A stretch of DNA of 64,000 nt from an uncultured Dorea sp. (GTDB taxonomy: Bacteria > Bacillota > Clostridia > Lachnospirales > Lachnospiraceae). Below are positions 1-8,247 of the stretch, piece by piece (position 1 is the first letter of the stretch; the number at the start of each line of letters is the position of its first letter). The stretch spans positions 62,001 to 126,000 of the forward strand of contig CAJUBG010000001.1 in assembly GCA_910584575.1 (NCBI GenBank), read 5' to 3'. The position numbers were made by a program, and so were the translations under genes. A model generated the notes under the pieces. That model did not search any database and was not told the DNA's origin. It saw only the letters and a list, made by a program, of their open reading frames with translations.

Positions 1-1225
1 CGTCGATTCCTTTCCACATAAAGGTATCGTGAGGCATACGGTTATACTGGTTCCAGCTTATCTTCGTAGTCATAAATGTGCTTATCCCTGCTTTCTTCAA
101 AATCTGGGGAAGCGCCCAGGAATAGCCGAACACATCCGGAAGCCACAGATATTCCACATCTTTGCCGAACTCCTCCTTGATAAATTTACTGCCTATAAGT
201 ATCTGTCTTGTCAGAGATTCCCCGCTTGTCAGGTTGCAGTCAGCCTCTACCCACATGCCGCCGTCAGCCTCCCAACGGCCCTCCTGAACCCTTTTCTTGA
301 TATTTTCAAAAATATCAGGGAATTCCTCCTTCATATACTCGTATAACTGGGGCTGCGTCTGTAAGAAAATGTATTCCGGATACATTTCCATCAGACGGAA
401 AACCGTAGAAAAAGAACGAGAGCATTTTTCCCTGGTATGCTTCAGCCGCCACAGCCACGCCACGTCGATATGGGTGTGGCCTACGCAGTATACATTTACC
501 ATAGAGCGCTTATCCATCTTGTCAATACTGTCATTTAACGCGTCATCCGCCCTATACACAGACTCGTAGAAATCCCCGCTTCCTGGATAAGCCCAGTCAA
601 CCAGACGGAACGCCTGCTCAAGCGCCCTGCGCAGTTCATGCTGGATTGGGTCGGAATCGGCAAGCTCATCCAAGGTCTGGCGCACCATCAGCGCCATATA
701 ATAGAAGTCGTCTACCTTTTCGTCCAGCCATGCAAGGTCGGCACGCGTGATTCGATGCTCTTGCTCTTTTGGGACGCCTCCGCCCTCCAAGCCTGACCAC
801 AGCCGGAAGGTCAGGTCCACGGTGGTTCCACAGAAAGCGTCCTCCAAAAACAACTCCTTGTGGTTCACATCCACGCCCTGATACATCTTTCCGTTCACAT
901 ATGCCATGGACTCAAATCCGGAATTATTTCCCCCGCCTGTGTTGCCAAAATCGAATACGCCCACTACTTTTTTTCCTTTCCATTCTGCGGGAACGGCGAT
1001 GTCCTTATGTAACCATACGAAACGGTCACGGCCTTTCCATGTATCGCCTGTGTTTAATGTATACCACTTTTCTGTTCCCTGGCCATGGGGCGCTGGCAGC
1101 TTGGGATTTGCTACCCCCTGTTCTTCTTCTGCTGCCGCAAAGCTCTTGAATTCAATGATATCCCGATATCGATACTGCTCTATCTCGTCGATACGTCTCT
1201 CTAACTTTCTGTCTGTCAAAAACAT
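1..1225 (-). CDS. Alpha-mannosidase, glycoside hydrolase family 38 (N-terminal part, cut by window edge)
   Basis: This gene enters from the left edge, so only its first 408 codons are visible. It should hydrolyse alpha-mannosides, probably from host or yeast glycans, in the cytoplasm because no signal peptide is present. The start ATG at 1225 follows a TAAGGAGGATGTT ribosome site. Residues 1-240 form the N-terminal domain typical of bacterial and cytosolic class II mannosidases. The catalytic domain begins with HTHIDVAWLW near residue 250, holding the His and Asp zinc ligands. GGMWVEAD near residue 322 carries the probable nucleophile Asp. LWLPDVFGYSWALPQI follows near residue 360. The reading frame is clean up to the edge. 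The C-terminal half and its neighbours lie outside the window, so operon context is unknown. Confidence 0.93.
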   Translation of the reverse strand, partial: MFLTDRKLERRIDEIEQYRYRDIIEFKSFAAAEEEQGVANPKLPAPHGQGTEKWYTLNTGDTWKGRDRFVWLHKDIAVPAEWKGKKVVGVFDFGNTGGGNNSGFESMAYVNGKMYQGVDVNHKELFLEDAFCGTTVDLTFRLWSGLEGGGVPKEQEHRITRADLAWLDEKVDDFYYMALMVRQTLDELADSDPIQHELRRALEQAFRLVDWAYPGSGDFYESVYRADDALNDSIDKMDKRSMVNVYCVGHTHIDVAWLWRLKHTREKCSRSFSTVFRLMEMYPEYIFLQTQPQLYEYMKEEFPDIFENIKKRVQEGRWEADGGMWVEADCNLTSGESLTRQILIGSKFIKEEFGKDVEYLWLPDVFGYSWALPQILKKAGISTFMTTKISWNQYNRMPHDTFMWKGID

Positions 1226-1335
1226 AACATCCTCCTTAATGCTTGCCCTGTCTTATAGCATCATTTTATTATGGGGCTTCAAATATTGCAATTCAGAAAA
1301 TTCTAGTTTTGATGAACATTATCCATAAAAAGTTC

Positions 1336-1364
1336 TTTACGGAATGACTTCTATATAGTATAAT
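1336..1364 (+). promoter_or_regulatory. Probable sigma-A promoter of the small Cys-rich gene
   Basis: TTTACG at 1336-1341 and a perfect TATAAT at 1359-1364 are separated by 17 bases. The gene start lies 60 bases downstream. The -35 matches only four of six positions. Confidence 0.5.
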
Positions 1365-1424
1365 CCTATCACAATATGACCAAATCCATCCAGAACAACA
1401 AACACGAAAGCGAGGAGAATTAGA

Positions 1425-1781
1425 ATGAACGCAGAAGTAAAAGACTTTGTAACCGAGAAAGTGAATGTACTGCTTGGTGCAGCCTCCTGCTGCGCCGAAG
1501 CAAAAGAGGCCGCAAAAAACTGGCTTGACGCCGTGGGAACAGACAGTGAGGGGGAAGCAACGAAGAACCTGATTGCAGAACTTGAGGAGGACATTATGCC
1601 AATCGACGGACTGATTGCATTCGCCGGTTCAGAAGCGGGTGCCCAGGTGTTCGGCGCGGAGACTGCCAAGAATGTACTTGCCCATGCAGAGGAATTGAAA
1701 GCCTCTGGTGCGAAATACTGTGACTGCGCGGCCTGTGCGGCTTGTGAGGCCATTCTTGAAAAGAAAGACGAACTCTTATAA
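1425..1781 (+). CDS. Small conserved Cys-rich protein, function unknown
   Basis: A 118-residue soluble, acidic and mostly helical protein. It has a paired Cys near residues 22-23 and a C-terminal cluster with the spacing CDCAACAAC near residues 97-106, which could hold a metal or be redox active. From memory, similar short proteins are common in Lachnospiraceae and sometimes carry an unsupported heat-shock label in automatic annotation; I would not transfer that name. The start ATG follows GCGAGGAGAATTAG. The gene stands alone with its own promoter upstream and a strong hairpin terminator right after the stop. The opposite-strand reading frame of similar length is a shadow. Confidence 0.75.
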   Translation: MNAEVKDFVTEKVNVLLGAASCCAEAKEAAKNWLDAVGTDSEGEATKNLIAELEEDIMPIDGLIAFAGSEAGAQVFGAETAKNVLAHAEELKASGAKYCDCAACAACEAILEKKDELL

Positions 1782-1785
1782 CCTG

Positions 1786-1830
1786 TTCGGGGACTGTCCT
1801 TTTATGGCAGTCCCCGAATACATTTTTCTT
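1786..1830 (+). terminator. Rho-independent terminator between convergent genes
   Basis: TTCGGGGACTG (1786-1796) pairs perfectly with CAGTCCCCGAA (1808-1818), followed by TACATTTTTCTT. It ends the small Cys-rich gene, and the hairpin may also serve lrgB, whose stop is at 1830. Confidence 0.85.
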
Positions 1831-2522
1831 TACATAAGCAAAGCAAAAACAGAGGCCCAAAGGACGGTCAGAAGTCCGGCAACAGCTATGGCAAGGCTGC
1901 TCATAGCGCCTTCAATCTCGCCCATCTCCATGGCCTTTGCGGTCCCGATGGCATGGGAGGCTGTTCCGATGGCAAGACCTTTGGCAACCGGATTATGAAT
2001 CCGGAAGATTTTACAGATTAATTCCGCAGTAACATTTCCAAAGATACCAGTAACAATAATGGCAGCCACGGTTATGGTTATGGTCCCGCCCAGTTCCTCC
2101 GAAACTCCCATACCTATCGCTGTGGTAATGGACTTTGGCAGCAGCGTTACATACTGCTCATGGTTCAGGGAAAATAATCTTGCCAACAGAAAGATGCTCA
2201 GAAGGCTTGAGAGCACTCCCGCGGTGATTCCTCCTGCTACGGCTTTTAAGTTTTTCTTAAGCAGCTCCATCTGCTGGTAAAGAGGGACTGCCAGACAAAC
2301 GGTGGCAGGAGTCAGCAGGTAGCTGATATATTTAGCGCTTTCATTATAATGCTTGTATTCTACGTTCAGAGCCGCCAGTACAGCCATGACGGCAACGGTG
2401 GCAACCAGCAGCGGATTAAAGACCGCCAATTTAAATTTTCTCTTTAACAAAAGTCCGGCTTCATACGCCGCAAGGCTCAATACAGCGCCGAAAAATATGG
2501 AATCAACCAGAAATTCTTTCAT
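1830..2522 (-). CDS. lrgB: LrgB/CidB family membrane protein
   Basis: A polytopic membrane protein of 230 residues. It belongs to the LrgB family, first described as an antiholin-like effector of murein hydrolases and in Bacillus shown to act with LrgA as a pyruvate uptake system. Family features include the GMGVSEELGGTITITVAAI segment, and near the C-terminus GLAIGTASHAIGTAKAMEMG, a signature of the family. I chose the ATG at 2522 because GGAG sits six bases upstream and family members start MKEFLxxS. An in-frame ATG at 2534 has no well spaced ribosome site. The start overlaps the end of lrgA, so the two are translated as one operon. No LytTR regulator is adjacent, although such regulators control lrgAB in other Firmicutes. 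Confidence 0.9.
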   Translation of the reverse strand: MKEFLVDSIFFGAVLSLAAYEAGLLLKRKFKLAVFNPLLVATVAVMAVLAALNVEYKHYNESAKYISYLLTPATVCLAVPLYQQMELLKKNLKAVAGGITAGVLSSLLSIFLLARLFSLNHEQYVTLLPKSITTAIGMGVSEELGGTITITVAAIIVTGIFGNVTAELICKIFRIHNPVAKGLAIGTASHAIGTAKAMEMGEIEGAMSSLAIAVAGLLTVLWASVFALLM

Positions 2523-2883
2523 TATTTTCTCCATTCCTCTTATCTTTTTGAATCATTCTCTGTGTCACCTGCCCCGTTACTGCCATTACAATGACGGTGG
2601 AAACCAATGTGATGAAAATAACCGGAAGCCAGACAGGTTTAAGGAAAGGCCAGGACTCCAAAAGCCCTACTGCGGCAGGGATGAACATAACCGGCATGAT
2701 TTCGATTAAGAAGCCGGCTGCTTCCTTAACTTGGTTTAGTTTTATGATTCCTGCGCATAACGCCGAAAGCATGAGGAGTAACCCGTAGACGCTGGCAGGA
2801 ATTGGAAGGGGTATCATCACATGTAAAAGCTCGCCTAGAAATGAGACAAACAGGATAATACAGAATTGTCTTAAGTACAGCAT
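2503..2883 (-). CDS. lrgA: LrgA/CidA family membrane protein
   Basis: A membrane protein of 126 residues with about four transmembrane helices, matching the holin-like LrgA/CidA family. MIPLPIPASVYGLLLML near residues 25-42 is the family signature. The start ATG at 2883 follows TAGGAGATGAAATTATT; an upstream extension would add twelve residues with no ribosome site. It is the first gene of the lrgAB pair and overlaps lrgB by 20 bases, indicating coupled translation. The two proteins probably act as one complex in the cytoplasmic membrane. Confidence 0.9.
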   Translation of the reverse strand: MLYLRQFCIILFVSFLGELLHVMIPLPIPASVYGLLLMLSALCAGIIKLNQVKEAAGFLIEIMPVMFIPAAVGLLESWPFLKPVWLPVIFITLVSTVIVMAVTGQVTQRMIQKDKRNGENNERISG

Positions 2884-2982
2884 AATAATTTCATCTCCTA
2901 ACTGGTAATGCATATACAATTTAGTAGTACCTGTACATCATAGAATACAAATATTTAAGTGTCAAGAAAAAGTAAAATAGCG

Positions 2983-3011
2983 TTGTCTTTTACGGGCGGA
3001 ATTGTTATACT
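2983..3011 (+). promoter_or_regulatory. Sigma-A promoter of the HipA-like gene
   Basis: TTGTCT (2983-2988) and TATACT (3006-3011) are separated by exactly 17 bases. The promoter lies inside the longest possible reading frame of the following gene and so argues for the internal start at 3070. Confidence 0.7.
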
Positions 3012-3069
3012 TACCGTATATCAGATACAGAGTTTAACAAATGCAGGAAAAAAAGGGGGGACAAAAGGT

Positions 3070-4200
3070 ATGACCGGTGAAGAAAATCGTTTTACAGGGG
3101 AACGGGCGGCAAAGTATGTTCTGCTAAATAAAGATGTGGAGATTGCGGAATTTGAGGTGGATACAGTATTTGATACGATTAAAATTATAGAACAGTCTGT
3201 GGAATTGCCATATTGGTTTGACAATATAGGGGATTTTATTCGTAACAGACGTGCGCCTAAGCAAAGGGAGAATATTGAAGAATTGTTACGTTTAAGCGGA
3301 TGCGATACTTTACAGGGATTTTTGGATATCTCTCATGCATTGTCTTTGGTAGATACGTTTTGGGTGAAGCGTATAGACAGTGGACTTTGTTGGAAAAACG
3401 TATCTTTGTATACACATCCGTTTAATGAAGTTATTGCCAAGACTGCTTTTGAGGGTGGTCTCCATGGCAGACAGTTAAGTACCACGTCCCCAGAATATGG
3501 TACAGACGGCTCTTTTGCCAAATGCTGGATTAGGGAGGGAGAACAGATTAGAATGCTGAAGCGCGGCAGTTCGGGTGCTCGCAATGCCGGTTTGGAACCT
3601 TATTCAGAGTTTTACGCAAGCCAGCTAGTGAAAACTTTTACTAATGAATTTGTGACATATGGTCTTAGGATGCACAATCGAAGAATCTGCTCGGTGTGCG
3701 ACCTGTTCACATCCGAAGATTATGGATATCTTCCGTATGCAGCAGTTGACAGAGGAAATTCCTCGGTAGAGTCCGTATTATGTAAAATGCAGGAATTTGG
3801 CCTGGAAGAAAAAACAAAACGCATGTTTGTCATAGATGCCGTAATATTGAATGAGGACAGACACAAAAATAATTTCGGGTTTATTGTAGATAACAGGACG
3901 CAGGAAATCGTCGGGATGGCTCCGCTGTTTGACCATAATATCTCGTTATTGCCCTACGCAGAAGAAGGTGAGTTTGTATATGGCGGCGATTATCTCAGAC
4001 GGAAAGGCCCTCGGATTGGGGATGACTGGATAAAGACTGCCGCAATGTGTCTTGATTCCAAGACCAGAAAAAATCTGATTCAATTATCAGATTTCCGTTT
4101 TGAAAGGCACGCGAAGTACAATCTGCCTGACTGGCGGCTTGATGCCCTGGAGGGACTGATTCGCACAAACATTCAGAAAATATTAAATTTTCCTAATTAA
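3070..4200 (+). CDS. HipA-like kinase-fold protein without a HipB partner
   Basis: A 376-residue protein with the HipA-type kinase C-terminal signature. NEDRHKNNFG near residues 260-269 corresponds to the catalytic loop (Asp and Asn), and PLFDHNIS near 285 to the metal-binding Asp. A glycine/serine segment GSSGARNAG near 166 may be the phosphate loop. Classical HipA phosphorylates a tRNA synthetase and is held in check by the DNA-binding HipB. No HipB-like gene adjoins this one, and the classical N-terminal HipA subdomain is not recognisable, so it fits the stand-alone HipA-like group whose substrates are mostly unknown. The ATG at 3070 is preferred because a good promoter lies upstream of it inside the longer frame. 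Codon use looks more AT-rich than the neighbours. Confidence 0.75.
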   Translation: MTGEENRFTGERAAKYVLLNKDVEIAEFEVDTVFDTIKIIEQSVELPYWFDNIGDFIRNRRAPKQRENIEELLRLSGCDTLQGFLDISHALSLVDTFWVKRIDSGLCWKNVSLYTHPFNEVIAKTAFEGGLHGRQLSTTSPEYGTDGSFAKCWIREGEQIRMLKRGSSGARNAGLEPYSEFYASQLVKTFTNEFVTYGLRMHNRRICSVCDLFTSEDYGYLPYAAVDRGNSSVESVLCKMQEFGLEEKTKRMFVIDAVILNEDRHKNNFGFIVDNRTQEIVGMAPLFDHNISLLPYAEEGEFVYGGDYLRRKGPRIGDDWIKTAAMCLDSKTRKNLIQLSDFRFERHAKYNLPDWRLDALEGLIRTNIQKILNFPN

Positions 4201-4216
4201 GACCGCGCAACAATAA

Positions 4217-4270
4217 GGTTGTCGAAAGATGCTGTTTTCTGCAATGTCTATCTTCCGACAACCCTTTTTA
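4217..4270. terminator. Bidirectional terminator hairpin
   Basis: GGTTGTCGAAAGAT (4217-4230) pairs with ATCTTCCGACAACC (4250-4263), followed by CTTTTTAG. It separates the HipA-like gene from the convergent DUF2164 gene, whose stop falls within it. Confidence 0.8.
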
Positions 4271-4531
4271 GTTTTCCTCTTTGTACAGTGTATAATAATC
4301 GGATTCTAAATTTTCCATCATCTGGCCAAACCACCTTTTCGCATCATCCAATGCCTTATTGTAAATGATGGGCGCCAATTTTTCTTCAAACAGCTCTAAT
4401 AACTGCATCTGTTCAATCATTCCGATTTCTTCGCCGCGTACATCCAAGTAGAATGCTTTAATCTCGTCATTCAGCTTTTCTTTCTGCACATCTGACAACT
4501 TAATCTGGGATATAGACTGCCTTTTTCTCAT
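4268..4531 (-). CDS. DUF2164 family protein
   Basis: A short acidic, helical protein of 87 residues. IKLSDVQKEKLNDEI followed by EEIGMIEQMQLLELFEEKLAP and IYNKALDDAKRW matches the DUF2164 family, which has no established function. The start ATG at 4531 follows GGGGAAGGAAT; a longer frame has no ribosome site. It lies 13 bases after the stop of the upstream MRIN-start protein on the same strand, so the two are very likely co-transcribed. Confidence 0.8.
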   Translation of the reverse strand: MRKRQSISQIKLSDVQKEKLNDEIKAFYLDVRGEEIGMIEQMQLLELFEEKLAPIIYNKALDDAKRWFGQMMENLESDYYTLYKEEN

Positions 4532-4544
4532 ATTCCTTCCCCTG

Positions 4545-5417
4545 TCATGCCTTTGCATCGATCAGATTCACCGCCGCAGGAATCGCGCTCAGGTTGCTTA
4601 TATCTACTCCGTAATCTGCCAGATTCTCCACGTTATCAGTGTCTACCGTCACCTCATCCCAACTCCACAGAAGCCCGTATGAACCGACTGCATGCCCATA
4701 ATCCTCTTTTGTCCGGTATTGGTAATCTGCCAACTCTTTTCCCGTATACTCCTGGTATCTGCCCTTAAGCTCATCCCCAAGGCTGACTAGCTGCTCCTTC
4801 GCCTTAGCAAGATACGCAAGACCTTCCTCTATACCTCCGGCTTTTTTCAATCCTTCTGAAATACTGGTAATCTTATCCGGTATATCCCCAAGCAGCGCCC
4901 GATATTCTTCACTGAACGGTTTCCCGTACACAGCTTCACAGTTGCCCAGGTTGTCGCTAAGGAGTTTAGCCGTATAGTCAAGCACGCCTGCCATGTCCTG
5001 ATATTCCGACGCCATCAGTTCATTCATCTTTTCGGCATGCTTTTCGGAACCATTTGCAGTAAGCTTCTCGTATTCAGACTTTAGATACTTAAGCCGTGTC
5101 TCCTTGTATGTAATGCTGTCCGCCAGAGTGCCTGCGGTCTGGTAATATGCCTCTATCTTCTGAGCAGCCTTCACAGGTACATCTTCCTTCGCAACCAGAA
5201 ACGACGACAACGCCGCCGGTCCTGTATTCTCAAGCCCTGTATCTATCTGCTTCGTATCCCCGCCTCTTATCAGAGCCGCGGCTTTTTCCTGGATTGCTCT
5301 CTGCTTCAATGCTTTCTGCGCGTCTGCCGTTCTTGCCGCCCCTGGCAGAAATTGATTAAATGTATTCTGGCTGCCTGGCTTATTCATCCAGAACATATTC
5401 TGTGTATTAATCCTCAT
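4545..5417 (-). CDS. MRIN-start coiled-coil protein, function unknown
   Basis: A 290-residue hydrophilic protein that I do not recognise as a characterised family. It begins MRINTQNMFWMNKPG, a polar Asn/Gln/Phe-rich N-terminus without a signal peptide. Residues 30-230 are mostly charged and helical, with repeated coiled-coil-like stretches such as ETRLKYLKSEYEKLT. The C-terminus has WSWDEVTVDTDNVENLADYG, a more globular segment. The start at 5417 follows GGAGGAGAAGC. The N-terminus resembles that of the protein at 9669-10280, and both sit beside signal-transduction genes. It forms an operon with the DUF2164 gene downstream. Confidence 0.75.
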   Translation of the reverse strand: MRINTQNMFWMNKPGSQNTFNQFLPGAARTADAQKALKQRAIQEKAAALIRGGDTKQIDTGLENTGPAALSSFLVAKEDVPVKAAQKIEAYYQTAGTLADSITYKETRLKYLKSEYEKLTANGSEKHAEKMNELMASEYQDMAGVLDYTAKLLSDNLGNCEAVYGKPFSEEYRALLGDIPDKITSISEGLKKAGGIEEGLAYLAKAKEQLVSLGDELKGRYQEYTGKELADYQYRTKEDYGHAVGSYGLLWSWDEVTVDTDNVENLADYGVDISNLSAIPAAVNLIDAKA

Positions 5418-5507
5418 GCTTCTCCTCCTTGCCTGTCCCACACAAATGTACTGCTGTTATTAAAATAATCGACTTCCGAATATGAATACTTAACGATATA
5501 TGGACAT

Positions 5508-5855
5508 TTACTGCAAATTCCTTCTTTTTATGTGTCTTTTCAAACCGTCTGCCTTATGCTGATAGTTTTTTCTTCTCCAATCCTTTCTCCCGCCCGCACT
5601 CTCAGCCTCAAAATCTTCCATTTCATACGCTTCGTTTGGAGTCTGAGGTCTTTTACTGCAAAACGGACAGTTCGGGTCACCGCAAGGCTCGTCAAGCCAT
5701 TCATTGCAAGTAATACAGCACCTTGCGTCGTAACGCTCAAACCAGTAAACCGACTCCTGGCCGCACCAGGGGCATGAAGAATCTGAATGTTGGCATAGCT
5801 GCTGCCATTTAAGACGCTTTTTGCGGGCTTTTAGATAATTTTTTCTGTTTTTCAT
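5508..5855 (-). CDS. Small zinc-ribbon protein, function unknown
   Basis: A 115-residue, very basic protein. It carries paired Cys motifs CPWCG, CCITC, and CGDPNCPFC near residues 25-65, enough for one or two zinc ribbons. Both ends are rich in Lys and Arg, so nucleic-acid or ribosome binding is possible but not shown. The start ATG at 5855 follows AAGGTGAGACAT; an upstream frame would add 43 residues without a ribosome site. It lies about 100 bases downstream of the hemerythrin-receiver gene on the same strand. Confidence 0.7.
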   Translation of the reverse strand: MKNRKNYLKARKKRLKWQQLCQHSDSSCPWCGQESVYWFERYDARCCITCNEWLDEPCGDPNCPFCSKRPQTPNEAYEMEDFEAESAGGRKDWRRKNYQHKADGLKRHIKRRNLQ

Positions 5856-5952
5856 ATGTCTCACCTTTTTTAAGTATACACAATAACCTCCCGAATCGCA
5901 ACCGCACGCAGTAAATGACTCCCAATAAATCGGGAGTCCAATATAAAATCCA

Positions 5953-7302
5953 CTATTTAATATTTTTCCTTTCAAAGTAGTCATCTATTTTCTGCTTAAT
6001 CTGCGACGGCTTTAAATATTTTACCAGATACCCGTCAGGCTTCAGGGCTATCAGCTTCTTAACCGTCTCCGGGTCAGCCCTCCCTGTCAGAAAAATAATC
6101 GGAATATCTGCGAATGCTTCCTCCGAGCGCATCATTTCAAACACCTGCTGTCCGTCGCAGACCGGCATTTCATAATCCAGCAAAACCAAATCCGGCTTAT
6201 CCAGAATCATGCACCGGATTGCCGCTGTGCCGGACTGTGCAAGCGCAATATCATAATCCTCTGCCAAGAGCTTCTTGATTCCCTGTCTAACTGTAACAGA
6301 ATCATCCACTACAAGCACCTTCCATTTCCAACGGCTTTCCCTCTGCATGAGATATTTCTCAACCTCGGCTATTGCGTTGTCTATTCTCAGAGGCGCGGCA
6401 CCTCCTTTTTTGGGCGGACGCTTTGCAGACGTACAGTATGAAAAGTATCCTTCACCTGTATCAAACAACAGGCTTATTTGCAATTTTTCATTTTCAAACA
6501 CATCCTGGAACTGCTCGTAAGTAAGAAGATTTTCTTCTTTTAATTCATACCCATCCATATCCGGCAGATGGTTCTTAATATGCTCTGCAAACTGGCGCGC
6601 CATATATCTTGACGCGTTCATTAACAAGGTATTAAGTTTATTCGTCTTGATTCCCATGGCTTTTCCAACCGTATTGATTAACAGTTTTTCTTCAAAAACC
6701 AGGAATATTTCGTATTTTTCCTCCTCATTTTCTGTCCCATAGACCAGGCGGTGGTACACCCCTTTTCCGAATTTTTCACCTCCATACGCGTCACTGATTA
6801 CATAGGACTCCAAATGGAACAAATCATACATCAACTGAAGAATGACCTTCTTCATTGCCTCCTGTTCCTTTTCCTGCAAAAGCCCTATCCACCTGCTTGT
6901 GCCCCTGCCCGTGATTGCGCGATCCTCCATCAGTGTATGTCCGACCAGCCATCCGGCGCAGACTCCAAGAAAATGATCCACGGAATCCGCGCAATAATCC
7001 GTCTTTTCCAGTTCTTCTTCAAGCGCCGGCAGCGTCCTCTCCCGAAACTCGCTGTGAATATGCCTGTGTACTTTGAGCCTTTCATAATTGATGGATGCCA
7101 TATAATCTTCTTCCTCAGCAAAATGCTTCACCGCATGGTCCTTGAAAAACTTGATTCCCTCCTGGCACGCCCATTGGCTCTTATTTTTTTCGTCGCTGAA
7201 CCGGAATAGTTTGTTGATAATCTTAAAAAGTCTTCTGTGCTCCTGGTCGATAACATCAACGCCAATATTATATTCTTCTTTCCATACAAGCTGACCCTCC
7301 AT
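5953..7302 (-). CDS. Hemerythrin - CheX-like - response regulator receiver fusion
   Basis: A 449-residue cytoplasmic signalling protein. Residues 1-145 are a bacteriohemerythrin with a full ligand set: DQEH (His22), HAVKHFAEEE (His60, Glu64), HRHIH (His79, His83) and a late His/Asp in GHTLMED. This domain binds oxygen at a di-iron site. Residues 165-310 resemble the CheC/CheX phosphatase fold in layout, but the family is uncertain. Residues 325-445 are a receiver domain with VVDDS and the phospho-acceptor in LLDYEMP (about Asp373), Thr in FLTG and a C-terminal Lys in YLVKYLK. The start at 7302 follows TTAAGGAGGATTACAAA. The layout suggests coupling of oxygen or redox level to a phosphorelay or second-messenger pathway; no output domain is present. 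Confidence 0.88.
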   Translation of the reverse strand: MEGQLVWKEEYNIGVDVIDQEHRRLFKIINKLFRFSDEKNKSQWACQEGIKFFKDHAVKHFAEEEDYMASINYERLKVHRHIHSEFRERTLPALEEELEKTDYCADSVDHFLGVCAGWLVGHTLMEDRAITGRGTSRWIGLLQEKEQEAMKKVILQLMYDLFHLESYVISDAYGGEKFGKGVYHRLVYGTENEEEKYEIFLVFEEKLLINTVGKAMGIKTNKLNTLLMNASRYMARQFAEHIKNHLPDMDGYELKEENLLTYEQFQDVFENEKLQISLLFDTGEGYFSYCTSAKRPPKKGGAAPLRIDNAIAEVEKYLMQRESRWKWKVLVVDDSVTVRQGIKKLLAEDYDIALAQSGTAAIRCMILDKPDLVLLDYEMPVCDGQQVFEMMRSEEAFADIPIIFLTGRADPETVKKLIALKPDGYLVKYLKPSQIKQKIDDYFERKNIK

Positions 7303-7434
7303 TTTGTAATCCTCCTTAATCAAAATATCTGCATAAAATAGCTGTCATCTGTGTACACTGTTATATTATTCATCTAACAACATTTAGGTACTCACACCAT
7401 TCACATCAAAAAACATCCCGTTTAATCAATCGCC

Positions 7435-7463
7435 TTGTATCCAAATCTTATTTTTATTATAAT
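7435..7463 (+). promoter_or_regulatory. Sigma-A promoter of the LytTR/GHKL two-component genes
   Basis: TTGTAT (7435-7440), a 17-base spacer and a perfect TATAAT (7458-7463). The leader to the start codon is about 70 bases long. Confidence 0.75.
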
Positions 7464-7480
7464 ACTCTCATCTACATTCA

Positions 7481-7503
7481 TATGGGGCGGATTTTCCCCC
7501 ATA
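7481..7503 (+). other. Hairpin in the 5' leader of the response regulator gene
   Basis: TATGGGG (7481-7487) pairs with CCCCATA (7497-7503) across a nine-base loop. It sits between the promoter and the ribosome site, 20 bases before AAGGAG. It has no T-tract, so it may affect mRNA stability or bind a protein rather than terminate. Confidence 0.45.
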
Positions 7504-7536
7504 ACATACAATGCACAAAAAAGGAGTGTGTGAAAA

Positions 7537-8247
7537 TTGATTCGGATTGCAATTTGTGAGGATGAGACGCTTCTGCTGAACCAACTGGCAGATACCGTAA
7601 AAATAATACTGGACAAACATTCTGTCAGCCATACAATCGAGCTGTTCACAAGCGGAACCGCCTTACTGGTTCGCGCACCCTTCGACCTCCTGTTGCTTGA
7701 TATCGCAATGAAGCCCTTAAGCGGATTAGAGCTTGCAAAAAAACTGCGCACACGGGGAGACGACAGCAAAATCATCTTTATTACCGCCCACCAGCAATAC
7801 GCAATAGACGCATTCGACGTACAGGCTTTTCATTACCTTGTCAAACCAGTGGATGTCCCAAAGCTGGAAACCGTACTCCTAAAGCTCTGTCCCTCCATAC
7901 AGACCGAGCGTAAATGTGCCATTGCCATCCGCCAGGGTACGGCTGTCAGAAGAATTCCCTTTGAGCAGGTATTCTATCTGGAGGTCATCAACCGAAAGAT
8001 TCATCTCCACACGGAAAATGAAAGCCTTCCGTTCTACGGCAAACTGGAAGAATTAGAGCCGTCCCTGCCGGAGACATTTTTCAGGTGCCACAGAAGTTAT
8101 ATTGTGAATTTTGACCACGTACAGCGTTATGACAAAAAAGACGTATGGCTAAACAATATGGAAAGAATCCCCCTGTCCAAGCGCAGGTATCAGGCGTTTG
8201 GCCTTAAATTCATGGATTATCTGAAAGAAAGCGGGGATGTATTTTGA
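7537..8247 (+). CDS. LytTR-family response regulator (AgrA-like)
   Basis: A 236-residue transcription regulator. Residues 1-120 are a receiver domain with acidic pocket CEDE, phospho-acceptor in LLLLDIAMKP (about Asp53) and conserved Lys in LVKPVD. Residues 135-232 are a LytTR DNA-binding domain, with VFYLEVINRKIHLHT and FFRCHRSYIVN as signature segments. The start is TTG at 7537, chosen because AAGGAG lies about ten bases upstream and MIRIAICEDE is the typical N-terminus. Its stop overlaps the start of the partner kinase. No AgrB or AgrD-like pheromone genes are nearby, so the signal is unknown. Confidence 0.92.
   Translation: MIRIAICEDETLLLNQLADTVKIILDKHSVSHTIELFTSGTALLVRAPFDLLLLDIAMKPLSGLELAKKLRTRGDDSKIIFITAHQQYAIDAFDVQAFHYLVKPVDVPKLETVLLKLCPSIQTERKCAIAIRQGTAVRRIPFEQVFYLEVINRKIHLHTENESLPFYGKLEELEPSLPETFFRCHRSYIVNFDHVQRYDKKDVWLNNMERIPLSKRRYQAFGLKFMDYLKESGDVF

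Noticed and set aside
1337..1753. Minus-strand open frame of 138 codons over the small Cys-rich gene
   Set aside because: The plus-strand gene has promoter, ribosome site and terminator; the minus frame has Ala/Ser-rich low-complexity translation.
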